IMG/VR virus record: IMGVR_UViG_3300025083_000253
Span: 1-22,128 of that record
DNA from: a virus
DNA length: 22,128 nucleotides
Direction: 5' to 3' (one strand)
The notes under the pieces are model-generated. The model saw only the letters and a list, made by a program, of their open reading frames with translations. It ran no database searches and was not told where the DNA came from. Below, in pieces: positions 7,297 through 14,629 of this stretch (positions are counted from its first letter, which is position 1; every line of letters starts with the position of its first letter). Both the position numbers and the translations under genes were made by a program.

Positions 7297-7791
7297 TTAC
7301 TGGTAATTGAAAATGTCTCTTAAAAATTTCATAAAGTCCCCCGTAGGGCCACTACTCATGGTAATTTGCGTCAAACGCTTAAGCGGGGGCATACCTTTCT
7401 TCTCTCTCACTTCTTTATTGTATCGTTCAAGAATAGAACGAAGCGCACTTTTACCGACAACGATATTTTTATTTTTGTCCTCATACCGTCCAAATTGAAC
7501 ACTATCTCCTAAGTCCTTAGCATACCCATCCCCAACGGTCATATCCATTTTCTTAAACTGCGTCGTTTCGCCAGCCTTTCCATAGCCCGAATGAGTCCCC
7601 TCTTGATTCTCAATTTTGGTCTTATCCTTTTCGGCCTTTGGTCGCTTAACCTTGACCTGTTCCATTCTGTCGTCCTTTTCATCAGGCAAGCGATTTCCTT
7701 CCATGGATTCACGAAGCAATTCCTTTACCTGTCTTGCCTTCTCAACAGTCATTGAAATGACTCTTTCTTCTTTACTCACTCTTTCTGGCAC
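7297..7791 (-). CDS. Hydrophilic protein of unknown function
   Basis: A 164-residue, strongly charged protein with no recognised domain. Residues 1-80 are Lys/Glu/Arg-rich and probably helical or disordered; about 95-160 contain 'VVGKSALRSILERYNKEVREKKG' type helices and a Phe-rich ending (FMKFLRDIFNYQ). It starts at GTG, with a weaker AAAGGATG ribosome site, and its first codon lies just after the reading end of the preceding gene. The ligase gene follows after 9 nt. A helper of the ligase or a minor virion protein are both possible, but nothing visible separates them. Confidence 0.7.
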   Translation of the reverse strand: MPERVSKEERVISMTVEKARQVKELLRESMEGNRLPDEKDDRMEQVKVKRPKAEKDKTKIENQEGTHSGYGKAGETTQFKKMDMTVGDGYAKDLGDSVQFGRYEDKNKNIVVGKSALRSILERYNKEVREKKGMPPLKRLTQITMSSGPTGDFMKFLRDIFNYQ

Positions 7792-7793
7792 AA

Positions 7794-8006
7794 TTACACA
7801 TCCTTTGCATCATAATTAGAAAAGTCTCCAATATCTCTATCTTCACCAATGGGAACAGGGCTTTCGTAAATCTCATATTGCTGACAAGTCCCATCTGTAT
7901 CAATACTAATAAAAATTTTAGTGCATTGGTTTTTCTTATTCCAACGACAATATTTTGCTTGACACCTCTGCACTTGGGCTAATTTTTGCTTTAGAATTTC
8001 GCTCAC
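7794..8006 (-). CDS. Small four-cysteine protein, possible metal-binding
   Basis: A 70-residue protein with Cys residues near positions 15, 20, 28 and 41 in the arrangement C-x4-C-x7-C-x12-C, within 'RCQAKYCRWNKKNQCTK' and '...DGTCQQYEIY'. This recalls small zinc- or metal-binding DUF1540-like domains, where a Cys follows a short strand of alternating Ile. The acidic C-terminal 20 residues look disordered. The GTG start overlaps the stop of the upstream gene (GTGA) and has a GGTGG site nearby. Metal binding is inference from Cys spacing; the partner or process is unknown. Confidence 0.7.
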   Translation of the reverse strand: MSEILKQKLAQVQRCQAKYCRWNKKNQCTKIFISIDTDGTCQQYEIYESPVPIGEDRDIGDFSNYDAKDV

Positions 8007-8245
8007 TGTCCACCAGCCCTTTCAACCATTTTATGAATGTCCGACCACTCCATTGAATCAACATTTACATTTGAAGAGGCTCCCAAACTGTCAATCATTG
8101 GGGTGGGGCTTTCAGCAACAACAAAGCCAGACTTCATCAATAAGTTGTCTTTGTTATAGACCGCCTTTTCAAGACTTTCAATCTTGTCAGAAAGAGCCTT
8201 GATAATTTGTAGCATTTCTTGGTTAATAGTATTCTCTTCACTCAT
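8003..8245 (-). CDS. Small coiled-coil protein with scaffold-like C-terminal tag
   Basis: An 80-residue protein. Residues about 10-35 form a short coiled coil (MLQIIKALSDKIESLEKAV), then a Ser/Asn/Pro-rich linker, then the ending MEWSDIHKMVERAGGQ. That ending matches the protease/scaffold C-terminus (MDWNTIHKMAFGGNL) in the spaced residues M, W, I, H, K, M and a Gly pair, with the Trp 14 and 13 residues from the end. I prefer the ATG at 8245 to the one at 8254, because GAGATGAT then has the same spacing as the strong sites elsewhere. It could be an accessory scaffold or an internal head protein using the same docking surface. Confidence 0.75.
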   Translation of the reverse strand: MSEENTINQEMLQIIKALSDKIESLEKAVYNKDNLLMKSGFVVAESPTPMIDSLGASSNVNVDSMEWSDIHKMVERAGGQ

Positions 8246-8246
8246 T

Positions 8247-8606
8247 TCAATCATCTCTCTTTTTCGGCGGATAAACTAAATCACGGAGTTGTCGGTAAAG
8301 AAGTTCATACTCCTTACGAAGTTTCGTAGCAGTAGCCACTATGTCAATGTTGCGCTCGCCCATAGACTTCACCTTCTTGTTAAGTTTCTTATCGGACTTG
8401 GTGAGGTCTAATTCTTCGAGAGTCTCAATCAATTCCCCTAATTTTGTGAAGTCCTGACCAAAAAATTCTGTCGGTTCTGCTGCTTGAAGAGTTTTCTTTA
8501 GCCTCTTTTTCTGTTTATTATCTAAAGAAGCAAGAATTTGTTTTTTAGGTAGGGCTTTCTTTTCAATAATAAAATCCTTTCCTTCTTCATAGTAGTCCCA
8601 TGTCAT
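8247..8606 (-). CDS. Charged helical protein, unknown function
   Basis: A 119-residue protein of mostly Lys, Glu and Leu, probably helical throughout, with an aromatic N-terminus (MTWDYYEEGKDF) and a basic-then-acidic end (YPPKKRDD). Its ATG overlaps the stop of the 618-residue coiled-coil gene (TGATG), with GAGGAGG 7 nt upstream, so it is probably translated together with that gene. No family was recognised. The early Trp does not fit the W-x-x-I-L-K tag. It may be a partner of the large coiled-coil protein. Confidence 0.7.
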   Translation of the reverse strand: MTWDYYEEGKDFIIEKKALPKKQILASLDNKQKKRLKKTLQAAEPTEFFGQDFTKLGELIETLEELDLTKSDKKLNKKVKSMGERNIDIVATATKLRKEYELLYRQLRDLVYPPKKRDD

Positions 8607-10462
8607 CAATATGCCTCCTCTTCGTCTTTCATTTTTTCTAGTGATTCCATTCTAGATTCAAGCGAATCATTCATTTCTTCAATTTTAAACGCACTACGAA
8701 CAAACTTATCAACCTCTTTTATCAATTTGATGGCTTCCTCGTCTGAAAGAAGGGGAGACATCTGCTTGTCATTTTCTAAGAGACTTTGTAATTGATTCTC
8801 GTCTTTCTTTTTAGCCTTTTCTGAATATTCTCTTCCTAATCTACTAAAAGAACTTAAAACAGTAAAGTCAATAAGCGCATCAATAGCAGAAGAATATTGT
8901 TCTTTATCTTTTCTCAACTGTCTTAATTTAGGCCCAAGTGTCCTTAATTTATCAAAAGAATTATCAGTTAAAGAAATTAAGAATTGCATGTCTTGCTTGA
9001 ATTCTTTCATTTCATTATTGTTGTTTTTTCTATTTTTAATTCTTTTTTCTAATTCTTTTATGAGATTTAAGTCTGGTTTTTCTTTATCTTCTTCTCTGCT
9101 GATTTGTGATTCTAATTCTTCTATGCCATATATTTTATAAAATTTCGCTGAATCAATTATTGTCATCGCTTGGTCAATTTCCGGAAAGAATCTTGAAGCG
9201 TCTCTAATAGTTTCTCTAACTTCTTTTTGTTTCTCTTTCTCTTCATCAAGCAAGTCTAATATTTTCTTTCTGCTTTTAGCAAGAACCCTTTCTTCTTTCG
9301 ATGTGGGGTTATCTAAATCAACATCTCCTTGAGAAACTTTAGTTTGAAAATCTTTAATTCTTTTTCTTTCCTTTCTTGCTGCCTCTAAGCCTTTTTTATC
9401 AAGTAAAGTTTTAATGTCTGGCAACTGTTGTCTAAAAGACTCGTTTGCTAAAAGACTAATATTCCCTGCTTTGTTTTCTAATTCAACTAGCAGTTTATCC
9501 TGTTCTTTTATTACGATTTCAATCTGTTTAATCTGGCCTTCAATTGATGCTCTCTTTGCATTCAGCCTTTGATAGGCTCGTTCTATTTTTCCGTCTCCAA
9601 TGGTTTTTCTTTTACCACTTGATGTGAACGCTTCCTCAAGAGGAATATTACCAATACCAAGAGAGCCCTCAAAGCCAGAGGTAAAGGTCTCTTTTTTATT
9701 TTTTCTCGCTTCTTCTTTTTTCCTTCTTGTTAATTTTTTTGCCCTTTCTATGCCCTCACGCCTAGTTTTGATATTTTTGGCATTTTCTGGTAGGGACTTA
9801 TGGCGATTATAATGCAAATATAAAAAAACTTTTTCAAAGGTAAGAGTTTCTCCATCTTTGTCTTGAAACTCATCGTATGTTTTACTGGCTAACTCTTTAT
9901 AATTTTCAAAAAGTTCCGTAAGATTTATTTCGGGATTCATTGGAATTTTGCGTTCTTTATCTTTTACCGTCCTTTTTGTAGCGGTTGGTGCAGATTGTTC
10001 CTCTTCGGAAAACACATCAAAAGACTCGTCAATTGTCAATTCTTCTTCTCCTAATTCCTGCCTTGTTTTCTTAGGTGCAGGTGGGACTTGGGCCGGAAGA
10101 ACAACATCACCGTTTTTATTTTTCCTTGTAAATTCATAGTTTCCTAAAAGATTCAAACTATCGGAGAGACTGAGTGCTAAAGTATTGTATATAGTGGCAG
10201 ACTTTCTCTTACCAATCACTCTATTGTATGCCGTAATGTTTTCAAATTCAAACCCAGTTGGGCTGTCATCCTCGGAAATCACTATGCTCTCTGATAACTC
10301 AGTCAAAGCAGGTAGGCTTCTTTTCGCAAAGTCAAAATCGGAAAAAAGAGTTTGATATCGGCGGTAAGTCTCTCGGCTTTTACCCTCTGCCGCCCCTGTT
10401 TCTCGGCCTTCTGTGTATTCTTTGTCTTTTTTATTTTCCGCTTTACGGAGAAGAAAGGTCAA
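8606..10462 (-). CDS. Large coiled-coil protein, possible internal virion protein
   Basis: A 618-residue, highly charged protein, about half Lys, Arg, Glu and Asp. An N-terminal region (1-150) is mixed; a Pro-rich linker lies near 120-180; from about 230 to the end long coiled-coil segments dominate, including 'RRKKEEARKNKK' and the Asn run 'KNNNNEM'. I found no enzyme motif and no membrane segment. The start is TTG at 10462, chosen because GTGGTGA lies 5 nt upstream, like other genes; GTG at 10474 is possible but has no ribosome site. The position between portal and protease genes suggests a head-internal, ejection or assembly protein, by context only. It is too polar for a typical tape-measure protein. 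Confidence 0.72.
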   Translation of the reverse strand: MTFLLRKAENKKDKEYTEGRETGAAEGKSRETYRRYQTLFSDFDFAKRSLPALTELSESIVISEDDSPTGFEFENITAYNRVIGKRKSATIYNTLALSLSDSLNLLGNYEFTRKNKNGDVVLPAQVPPAPKKTRQELGEEELTIDESFDVFSEEEQSAPTATKRTVKDKERKIPMNPEINLTELFENYKELASKTYDEFQDKDGETLTFEKVFLYLHYNRHKSLPENAKNIKTRREGIERAKKLTRRKKEEARKNKKETFTSGFEGSLGIGNIPLEEAFTSSGKRKTIGDGKIERAYQRLNAKRASIEGQIKQIEIVIKEQDKLLVELENKAGNISLLANESFRQQLPDIKTLLDKKGLEAARKERKRIKDFQTKVSQGDVDLDNPTSKEERVLAKSRKKILDLLDEEKEKQKEVRETIRDASRFFPEIDQAMTIIDSAKFYKIYGIEELESQISREEDKEKPDLNLIKELEKRIKNRKNNNNEMKEFKQDMQFLISLTDNSFDKLRTLGPKLRQLRKDKEQYSSAIDALIDFTVLSSFSRLGREYSEKAKKKDENQLQSLLENDKQMSPLLSDEEAIKLIKEVDKFVRSAFKIEEMNDSLESRMESLEKMKDEEEAY

Positions 10463-10467
10463 GAAAA

Positions 10468-10695
10468 TCACCACGGGATATTTTCTTTTCGTCCTCTTCT
10501 CTTAGGAGGAAGAGTTATTACATCGGGAATATCACGACTTGAGGGTGCTGGTTTAGGAGTAGTGTCTAATGGGACACCGGCAATATCTAGATTTCTTTCT
10601 GTTTTTCTGCTCATGGCCGCATTTTGATTCAAAGACTTAACTTGAGCCAACTCTTTCCGTAATCTAATTTCTTTCTGTTTCATATCTTCTGTCAT
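10468..10695 (-). CDS. Small basic hydrophilic protein
   Basis: A 75-residue protein with a helical basic N-terminal half (about 1-33) and a Pro-rich second half ending in 'PPKRRGRKENIPW'. It has AAGGTGA 6 nt before the ATG and overlaps both neighbours by a few bases. No family is recognised and the W-x-x-I-L-K tag is absent. Composition suggests a flexible nucleic-acid-binding or linker protein, but this is guesswork. Confidence 0.65.
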   Translation of the reverse strand: MTEDMKQKEIRLRKELAQVKSLNQNAAMSRKTERNLDIAGVPLDTTPKPAPSSRDIPDVITLPPKRRGRKENIPW

Positions 10696-10973
10696 AGCGC
10701 ATCACCTTTTGTTCTAACAAGGATATCAATAATTTCGTCAGTGGACATTCCCGACACTCTATCCATAAAAGCGTCCATCAAATCTGTTCGTGTCATATTA
10801 GCCAAATGCTCTCTTTCCTCGTCAATAGTGTTTTTCTCAAATATGGACTCGTCTAAAGCATCATCCTTAACGAGGTTCTTATCTTCCATTCTAGTTAGAC
10901 GGGGTTCTCTTCTCGCTTCAGGCATCTGCTTTTGTCTTTCTTTCGCTTTAATTACTTTTTCCCAACTATTCAT
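10692..10973 (-). CDS. Tagged small protein (MNSWEKVIKAK start)
   Basis: A 93-residue protein that starts MNSWEKVIKAK, a variant of the W-x-x-[IV]-[LI]-K tag shared by many genes here. The middle (12-60) is charged and probably disordered; the end (about 62-93) looks like a compact helical pair, 'TRTDLMDAFMDRVSGMS' then 'DEIIDILVRTKG'. A GAGGAGG ribosome site precedes the ATG, which overlaps the upstream stop (ATGA). If the tag directs proteins into the prohead, the acidic helical part is the cargo. Function otherwise unknown. Confidence 0.75.
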   Translation of the reverse strand: MNSWEKVIKAKERQKQMPEARREPRLTRMEDKNLVKDDALDESIFEKNTIDEEREHLANMTRTDLMDAFMDRVSGMSTDEIIDILVRTKGDAL

Positions 10974-11338
10974 CTGCGAGACCTCCTCTTTTGGCCCTTT
11001 CTTCGGGGTGGACGATTTGCTCTTTCCTTCATTTTTTCCTTTTGTTTATGTTCAATTACTTTTCTATTTTCAGAATTATAAGATTCAACACTTGTGATTG
11101 GCTTAACATTGTAATAGTTGTCCTTATTGTGGCTCCGCAATATTAACTGGGCAGAATTTCTAGGAATATTGTATTTGTCGCTTAGTGCATAAAATTGGTC
11201 CATATAAAAACCGTGGGTCTCAAAATCCTCGTCTGATTTCTTTTTTGCATCTTTAATGAATTCGGTAATATCGTTTTCGGAAAAAAAAGCAGACCACCGA
11301 GGTTTTAAATTTTTTAAAATCATTTCCCATTTCATCAT
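10970..11338 (-). CDS. Tagged small protein with very basic tail (MKWEMILK)
   Basis: A 122-residue protein beginning MMKWEMILKNLKPRW, a clear copy of the W-x-x-I-L-K tag. Residues about 20-75 form a small helical domain (NDITEFIKDAKKKSDEDF...), and the final 25 are almost entirely Lys, Arg and Pro (PPRRKGQKRRSRR), which should bind DNA. The stop of the portal gene overlaps its start and GGAGG lies 5 nt upstream, so it is probably made with the portal. Tag plus DNA-binding tail fits a protein packed inside the head, but no family is recognised. Confidence 0.78.
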   Translation of the reverse strand: MMKWEMILKNLKPRWSAFFSENDITEFIKDAKKKSDEDFETHGFYMDQFYALSDKYNIPRNSAQLILRSHNKDNYYNVKPITSVESYNSENRKVIEHKQKEKMKERANRPPRRKGQKRRSRR

Positions 11339-12975
11339 GGAATCCTCCTTTCATTTCTTGTATCAACATTTTGGTTTCCCGCCTCTCGGGGTAAGCCGGA
11401 CATTCGCTTATCTGGCCCTACGCTCATCCTGCTTTTATTTCTTGTGGCTGGTGGATTTTCTTGGGGCTTTGAACCTGCGCCTTCTGCAAACATTCTTGTT
11501 TGTTCATCTAAATCTCTTTGGTCTAAATTTGAACCTGCTAAGGGGTCCTTTTTTACTGGGTTATCTTCGGTTTCAGTAGGGGTTTGTTCTGGTTGAGGCT
11601 TCTTGAAAGTAAAGTTTCCGTCCTCGTCCATTTCAACTTCAAATCCGAGATTCTTTGTTGATGCCGCAATATTTACTTCAATCTCACGCTTACGAAGAAC
11701 AGCAATTTCATCTTCTTCTTCGCTTGGAGGAAGTTTCAAGTCCCAATCAGTGATTCCAAATTGCTTAACCAAGAACGGAAACACATAATTGTTATAGACA
11801 TTTTGTGCCATTTGAACGGCTCTGTTCGTGACCAAAATCTGCATACCTTCATTATTTAGACCGCCGCTTGTAGTATTGTCAGCCATGAAAACTTTGCTTA
11901 CACCATAGAAGGCAGAAATTCTGTCTCTTAAATCATCTTTGACGGAGACATAATCCATTTCTTTGAGACTATCCATGAATTTAATCCATTCAACAGAACC
12001 TTTCCCACCCTCTGCTTCAATCCCCATGACTGGGATAAAGTGCGGGTCTGTTTCCATCTTTTCTTTGACTGAACGCCAAAAAGAACGCATGGAATCCATA
12101 TTGCGAGTCTGCACTGCCAAAAGACCTTTTGGCATACGACTTTTAGTGTATGAAGAATTAACATAATTCTCCATAGCAAGAAGAGTTGTGATGTGATTAT
12201 AGAGAGTGATGATAGGCGATAGGCCATAGAGTCGGGAAGGACTATACTTGCTGAAATGAAGCACCTCTCCCTTGATAAAATACTGGTCTTTGCCCCCGAC
12301 ACGGTTCACATAATGAACAGGGTGCAGGGTGCTTCCGCATTCTTCACAATTTTCATGTGGTTCCATAGCCAAAAAGTTTCGGTGATTAACGCAAGTGAAG
12401 CCCTTTGTTCCTCTTTGTCCTAATTCATCAGAATAAATAGCCATCGTCACGGGGTCGCCCCTATACACTTCTTTTATACGATGCATTCTAATTTTCTGAT
12501 TGCCATCAATGAAATATTCCTTTACAAGAACAATATAAGCATCATCCATAATGTTAAGGTCATCTTCTAACTCTTTAAGAACATCAATAAATAACTGCTC
12601 CGATTTATTAACATACCCTTCAATAAAATTTTCTGCATATTTTAATTGATTAACATCAGGTAATTGGAGGTCTTGACTGCCACAACGAGAGCATTCTTGA
12701 ACAGGTCTTTTATGTTCTTTATAACAGTTATTACATCGTGCTTCATATGCCTTTTCCCAAACATATCCTCTTCGGAAAACTTCCTGTTTAAGTTGAGTAA
12801 TACAGGTTCTAGCAATAACTGAATTTTGAACAATGTGATAAATGATGGGCGCAGTCATTAAGTTATTTTGCTGCCTTTCTTGAATACCTATATTGTAAAT
12901 AGACCTATCTTCTGGTTTGGGAGTTGTTCTCCTAAATAGATTAGAAAAACTAAAACGGCGTTTTTCTTCAACCAT
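11335..12975 (-). CDS. Portal protein with two zinc-ribbon-like insertions
   Basis: A 546-residue protein forming the ring at one head vertex through which DNA enters and leaves. Portal-type features include 'EVLHFSKYSPSRLYGLSPI', 'DDLRDRISAFYGVSKVF', 'NNEGMQILVTNRAVQ' and 'VYNNYVFPFLVKQFG', and its place after the terminase. Unusually, the N-terminal half holds two probable zinc sites: C81-x2-C84...C95-x2-C98, and C195-x2-H198...C210-x2-C213 (a further His at 207). Ordinary portals lack them. The C-terminal 100 residues are Pro/Asn/Gln-rich and likely disordered. The ribosome site is moderate (GAGGGCGG). The preceding 100-nt gap is described separately. Confidence 0.85.
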   Translation of the reverse strand: MVEEKRRFSFSNLFRRTTPKPEDRSIYNIGIQERQQNNLMTAPIIYHIVQNSVIARTCITQLKQEVFRRGYVWEKAYEARCNNCYKEHKRPVQECSRCGSQDLQLPDVNQLKYAENFIEGYVNKSEQLFIDVLKELEDDLNIMDDAYIVLVKEYFIDGNQKIRMHRIKEVYRGDPVTMAIYSDELGQRGTKGFTCVNHRNFLAMEPHENCEECGSTLHPVHYVNRVGGKDQYFIKGEVLHFSKYSPSRLYGLSPIITLYNHITTLLAMENYVNSSYTKSRMPKGLLAVQTRNMDSMRSFWRSVKEKMETDPHFIPVMGIEAEGGKGSVEWIKFMDSLKEMDYVSVKDDLRDRISAFYGVSKVFMADNTTSGGLNNEGMQILVTNRAVQMAQNVYNNYVFPFLVKQFGITDWDLKLPPSEEEDEIAVLRKREIEVNIAASTKNLGFEVEMDEDGNFTFKKPQPEQTPTETEDNPVKKDPLAGSNLDQRDLDEQTRMFAEGAGSKPQENPPATRNKSRMSVGPDKRMSGLPREAGNQNVDTRNERRIP

Positions 12976-13000
12976 GCTAGCCGCCCTCTCTCATGTGCCT

Positions 13001-13053
13001 ACAAGGAAGCCTGTTTATCAAGATGCCCCTTACGCCCCTTCGTTCTGCCTTGT
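13001..13053. repeat. Imperfect inverted repeat in the gap before the portal gene
   Basis: In the 104-base gap between the zinc-ribbon gene and the portal, ACAAGGAAG at 13001-13009 pairs with CTGCCTTGT at 13045-13053 (8 of 9 positions). The loop contains two direct copies of GCCCCTT (13025-13031 and 13034-13040). The stretch is more GC-rich than its surroundings and has no TATA box. It may be an RNA structure acting on portal translation, or chance. Confidence 0.35.
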
Positions 13054-13079
13054 TTTCAACAGTTTGGGTAGGTTTTTCC

Positions 13080-13247
13080 TCAGTATGGTTTTGCCCAATT
13101 CTTGGCTTGGTCTATTTTACAAGTTAGACATAAATCACTTATTTTATTAGCCTTTTTACATTTTCTGCAAACTGTGGCAAATCTTATCTGTTTGGGTAGT
13201 TTAGTTCTAACTCTATGTTTAAAAATATCGTAATGTTTGCTAGGCAT
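13080..13247 (-). CDS. Tiny zinc-ribbon protein
   Basis: A 55-residue protein, beginning MPSKHYDIFKH, found by reading the gap after the LAGLIDADG gene. It is very basic and holds two CxxC pairs, CRKC and CLTC, nine residues apart, the pattern of a treble-clef or zinc ribbon. The ATG at 13247 is preceded by GCGTGA at 5 nt, and the stop of the upstream gene (TGA) is in the same string, matching the local pattern; an ATG at 13253 would add two residues. The portal gene downstream has two similar Cys pairs. A DNA-packaging accessory or regulator is plausible but unproven. Confidence 0.65.
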   Translation of the reverse strand: MPSKHYDIFKHRVRTKLPKQIRFATVCRKCKKANKISDLCLTCKIDQAKNWAKPY

Positions 13248-13252
13248 TTTCA

Positions 13253-14620
13253 TCACGCCGTTGGGTATATTGTGCCAATCTGTTCCATAGAATCCATAAC
13301 TGACATTTTACAATTATCAGTATATTTTTGAATATCATCAAGATTTATGTTTTCTTTTGCCCAATCAAAACCTACATGGTCTTTGTGATTTTCCCACTTC
13401 ATTAATTTAAAAATTTCATCGCATCGGCTCTTATACCAATCAGTTTTTTTATATGATTTTTTCATGCGAATCAATTCTAATAATAACTTAGCATTACCTT
13501 TCTTTAAACGAAAGTGCGGCAAACATTTTGATAGAAGGTTCACAACATCTCCTTGAGAATAAAAATTTAATCTGTTAATAAGGCGGGTGTCTTGGGGTGA
13601 TTTTTGGTCAAGGTGCATTCGCCCAAAACCAATTGATTTATGCATTTCTTGCATGAATGCCTTTCCTCTTTCTCCCGTAGCAACCAAACCAACTCTTGGA
13701 TTCATTTTGCGGTCAAGGGTGATGTAGCCATCTGAATCAATAAAAGCAGCAGTATAGGCCCAAATATTTTTCTTAATCTCATCGGGGATTTTATAGAAAG
13801 AACCATCAATAGAAACAATACCTAGTTTCTTTATTTCGTTTGTAATAACTTTTGGACTAGAGGCTTTATGTAATTCGTTAGGCATCATATCGTGTATCAA
13901 CCTTGCCCCAATACCGTGATTTTCACAAACAGCCTTCAAAATAAAGTCTCTCTGCTTTTCTTTCTTTGATTTGGCTAAGGACTGATTACTAACCTTTTTT
14001 ATGGTTTCTCGAAAAGCCCTTTTAGCAATACTCATTTCTTTTGAAAGTAAAGCATAGTTTTTACCATAAACCATTCCTTTCTGGCTTATTTCTGCTTCCC
14101 AATATTTACAAAGAGAATCAACTACTTCTCTTCTTTGTTCAGAAGATTTCATTTTATGTAATTTTTGCAAGTCTTTTTCATTAAAACGCATTTTAAGAAG
14201 AGGATTCTTGTATGGAGCAATCCAATAAATCGAGTCAATGCACTTAGATAAATGGTCAGAGTAAGCATCAATCATTGTATCAATAGCCTTCGCCATATTC
14301 TCTCTATTGTCTCCCTTTAATTTTCTGCGAGACATTCTCATCTGCTTGATAAGGTCAGGTATGTTTTTTTCTTCCACGGTATATTCTTGAGGAAACCTAT
14401 CAAGCAACTTTCGTGCTTTGGTTGCATTAATTTTTAGAACATCACATAGCGTATTAATTTCATCATACTCGGACATAACAAAGTCCGAATAAAGGGCCTT
14501 GAAAATCTCGGTGTCGGTGTCTCTGTTCACTTCTTCTTTGACTTCTTCCTCTCGCCTTTGAAGTGCAGCCAACTCTTTGGCTTTTTCTGAAATTTTATCA
14601 TACTGTTCTGCTGTCGGCAC
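13253..14620 (-). CDS. LAGLIDADG endonuclease-domain protein
   Basis: A 455-residue protein between terminase and portal. Around residues 289-400 it has a LAGLIDADG homing-endonuclease domain: 'AAFIDSDGYITL' is the signature helix with its acidic residue, followed by the expected 'GFGRMHLD' beta strands and 'LRLKKGNAKLLLELI'-like helix. About residues 220-285 look like a winged helix ('ARLIHDMMPNEL', 'ITNEIKKLGIVSIDGSFYKI'). Residues 1-200 are helical and unrecognised. The GTG start has GAGGTGA 5 nt upstream. There is one LAGLIDADG motif, so it should act as a dimer. It could be a free-standing mobile endonuclease or one adapted for a viral job such as DNA processing at packaging. Confidence 0.78.
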   Translation of the reverse strand: MPTAEQYDKISEKAKELAALQRREEEVKEEVNRDTDTEIFKALYSDFVMSEYDEINTLCDVLKINATKARKLLDRFPQEYTVEEKNIPDLIKQMRMSRRKLKGDNRENMAKAIDTMIDAYSDHLSKCIDSIYWIAPYKNPLLKMRFNEKDLQKLHKMKSSEQRREVVDSLCKYWEAEISQKGMVYGKNYALLSKEMSIAKRAFRETIKKVSNQSLAKSKKEKQRDFILKAVCENHGIGARLIHDMMPNELHKASSPKVITNEIKKLGIVSIDGSFYKIPDEIKKNIWAYTAAFIDSDGYITLDRKMNPRVGLVATGERGKAFMQEMHKSIGFGRMHLDQKSPQDTRLINRLNFYSQGDVVNLLSKCLPHFRLKKGNAKLLLELIRMKKSYKKTDWYKSRCDEIFKLMKWENHKDHVGFDWAKENINLDDIQKYTDNCKMSVMDSMEQIGTIYPTA

Positions 14621-14629
14621 AATATCACC

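Noticed and set aside
8606-10462. The 618-residue protein as a tape-measure protein
   Set aside because: It is extremely charged, has no hydrophobic segments and no neighbouring tail-tube or chaperone genes.
11928-12302. A 124-residue frame within the portal gene
   Set aside because: It lies wholly inside the portal in another frame, lacks a ribosome site and has no recognisable pattern.
12976-13110. An open frame after the zinc-ribbon stop that ends just before the portal start
   Set aside because: It has no plausible start codon or ribosome site; it could only be read by a frameshift from the zinc-ribbon gene, and no slippery sequence is evident.
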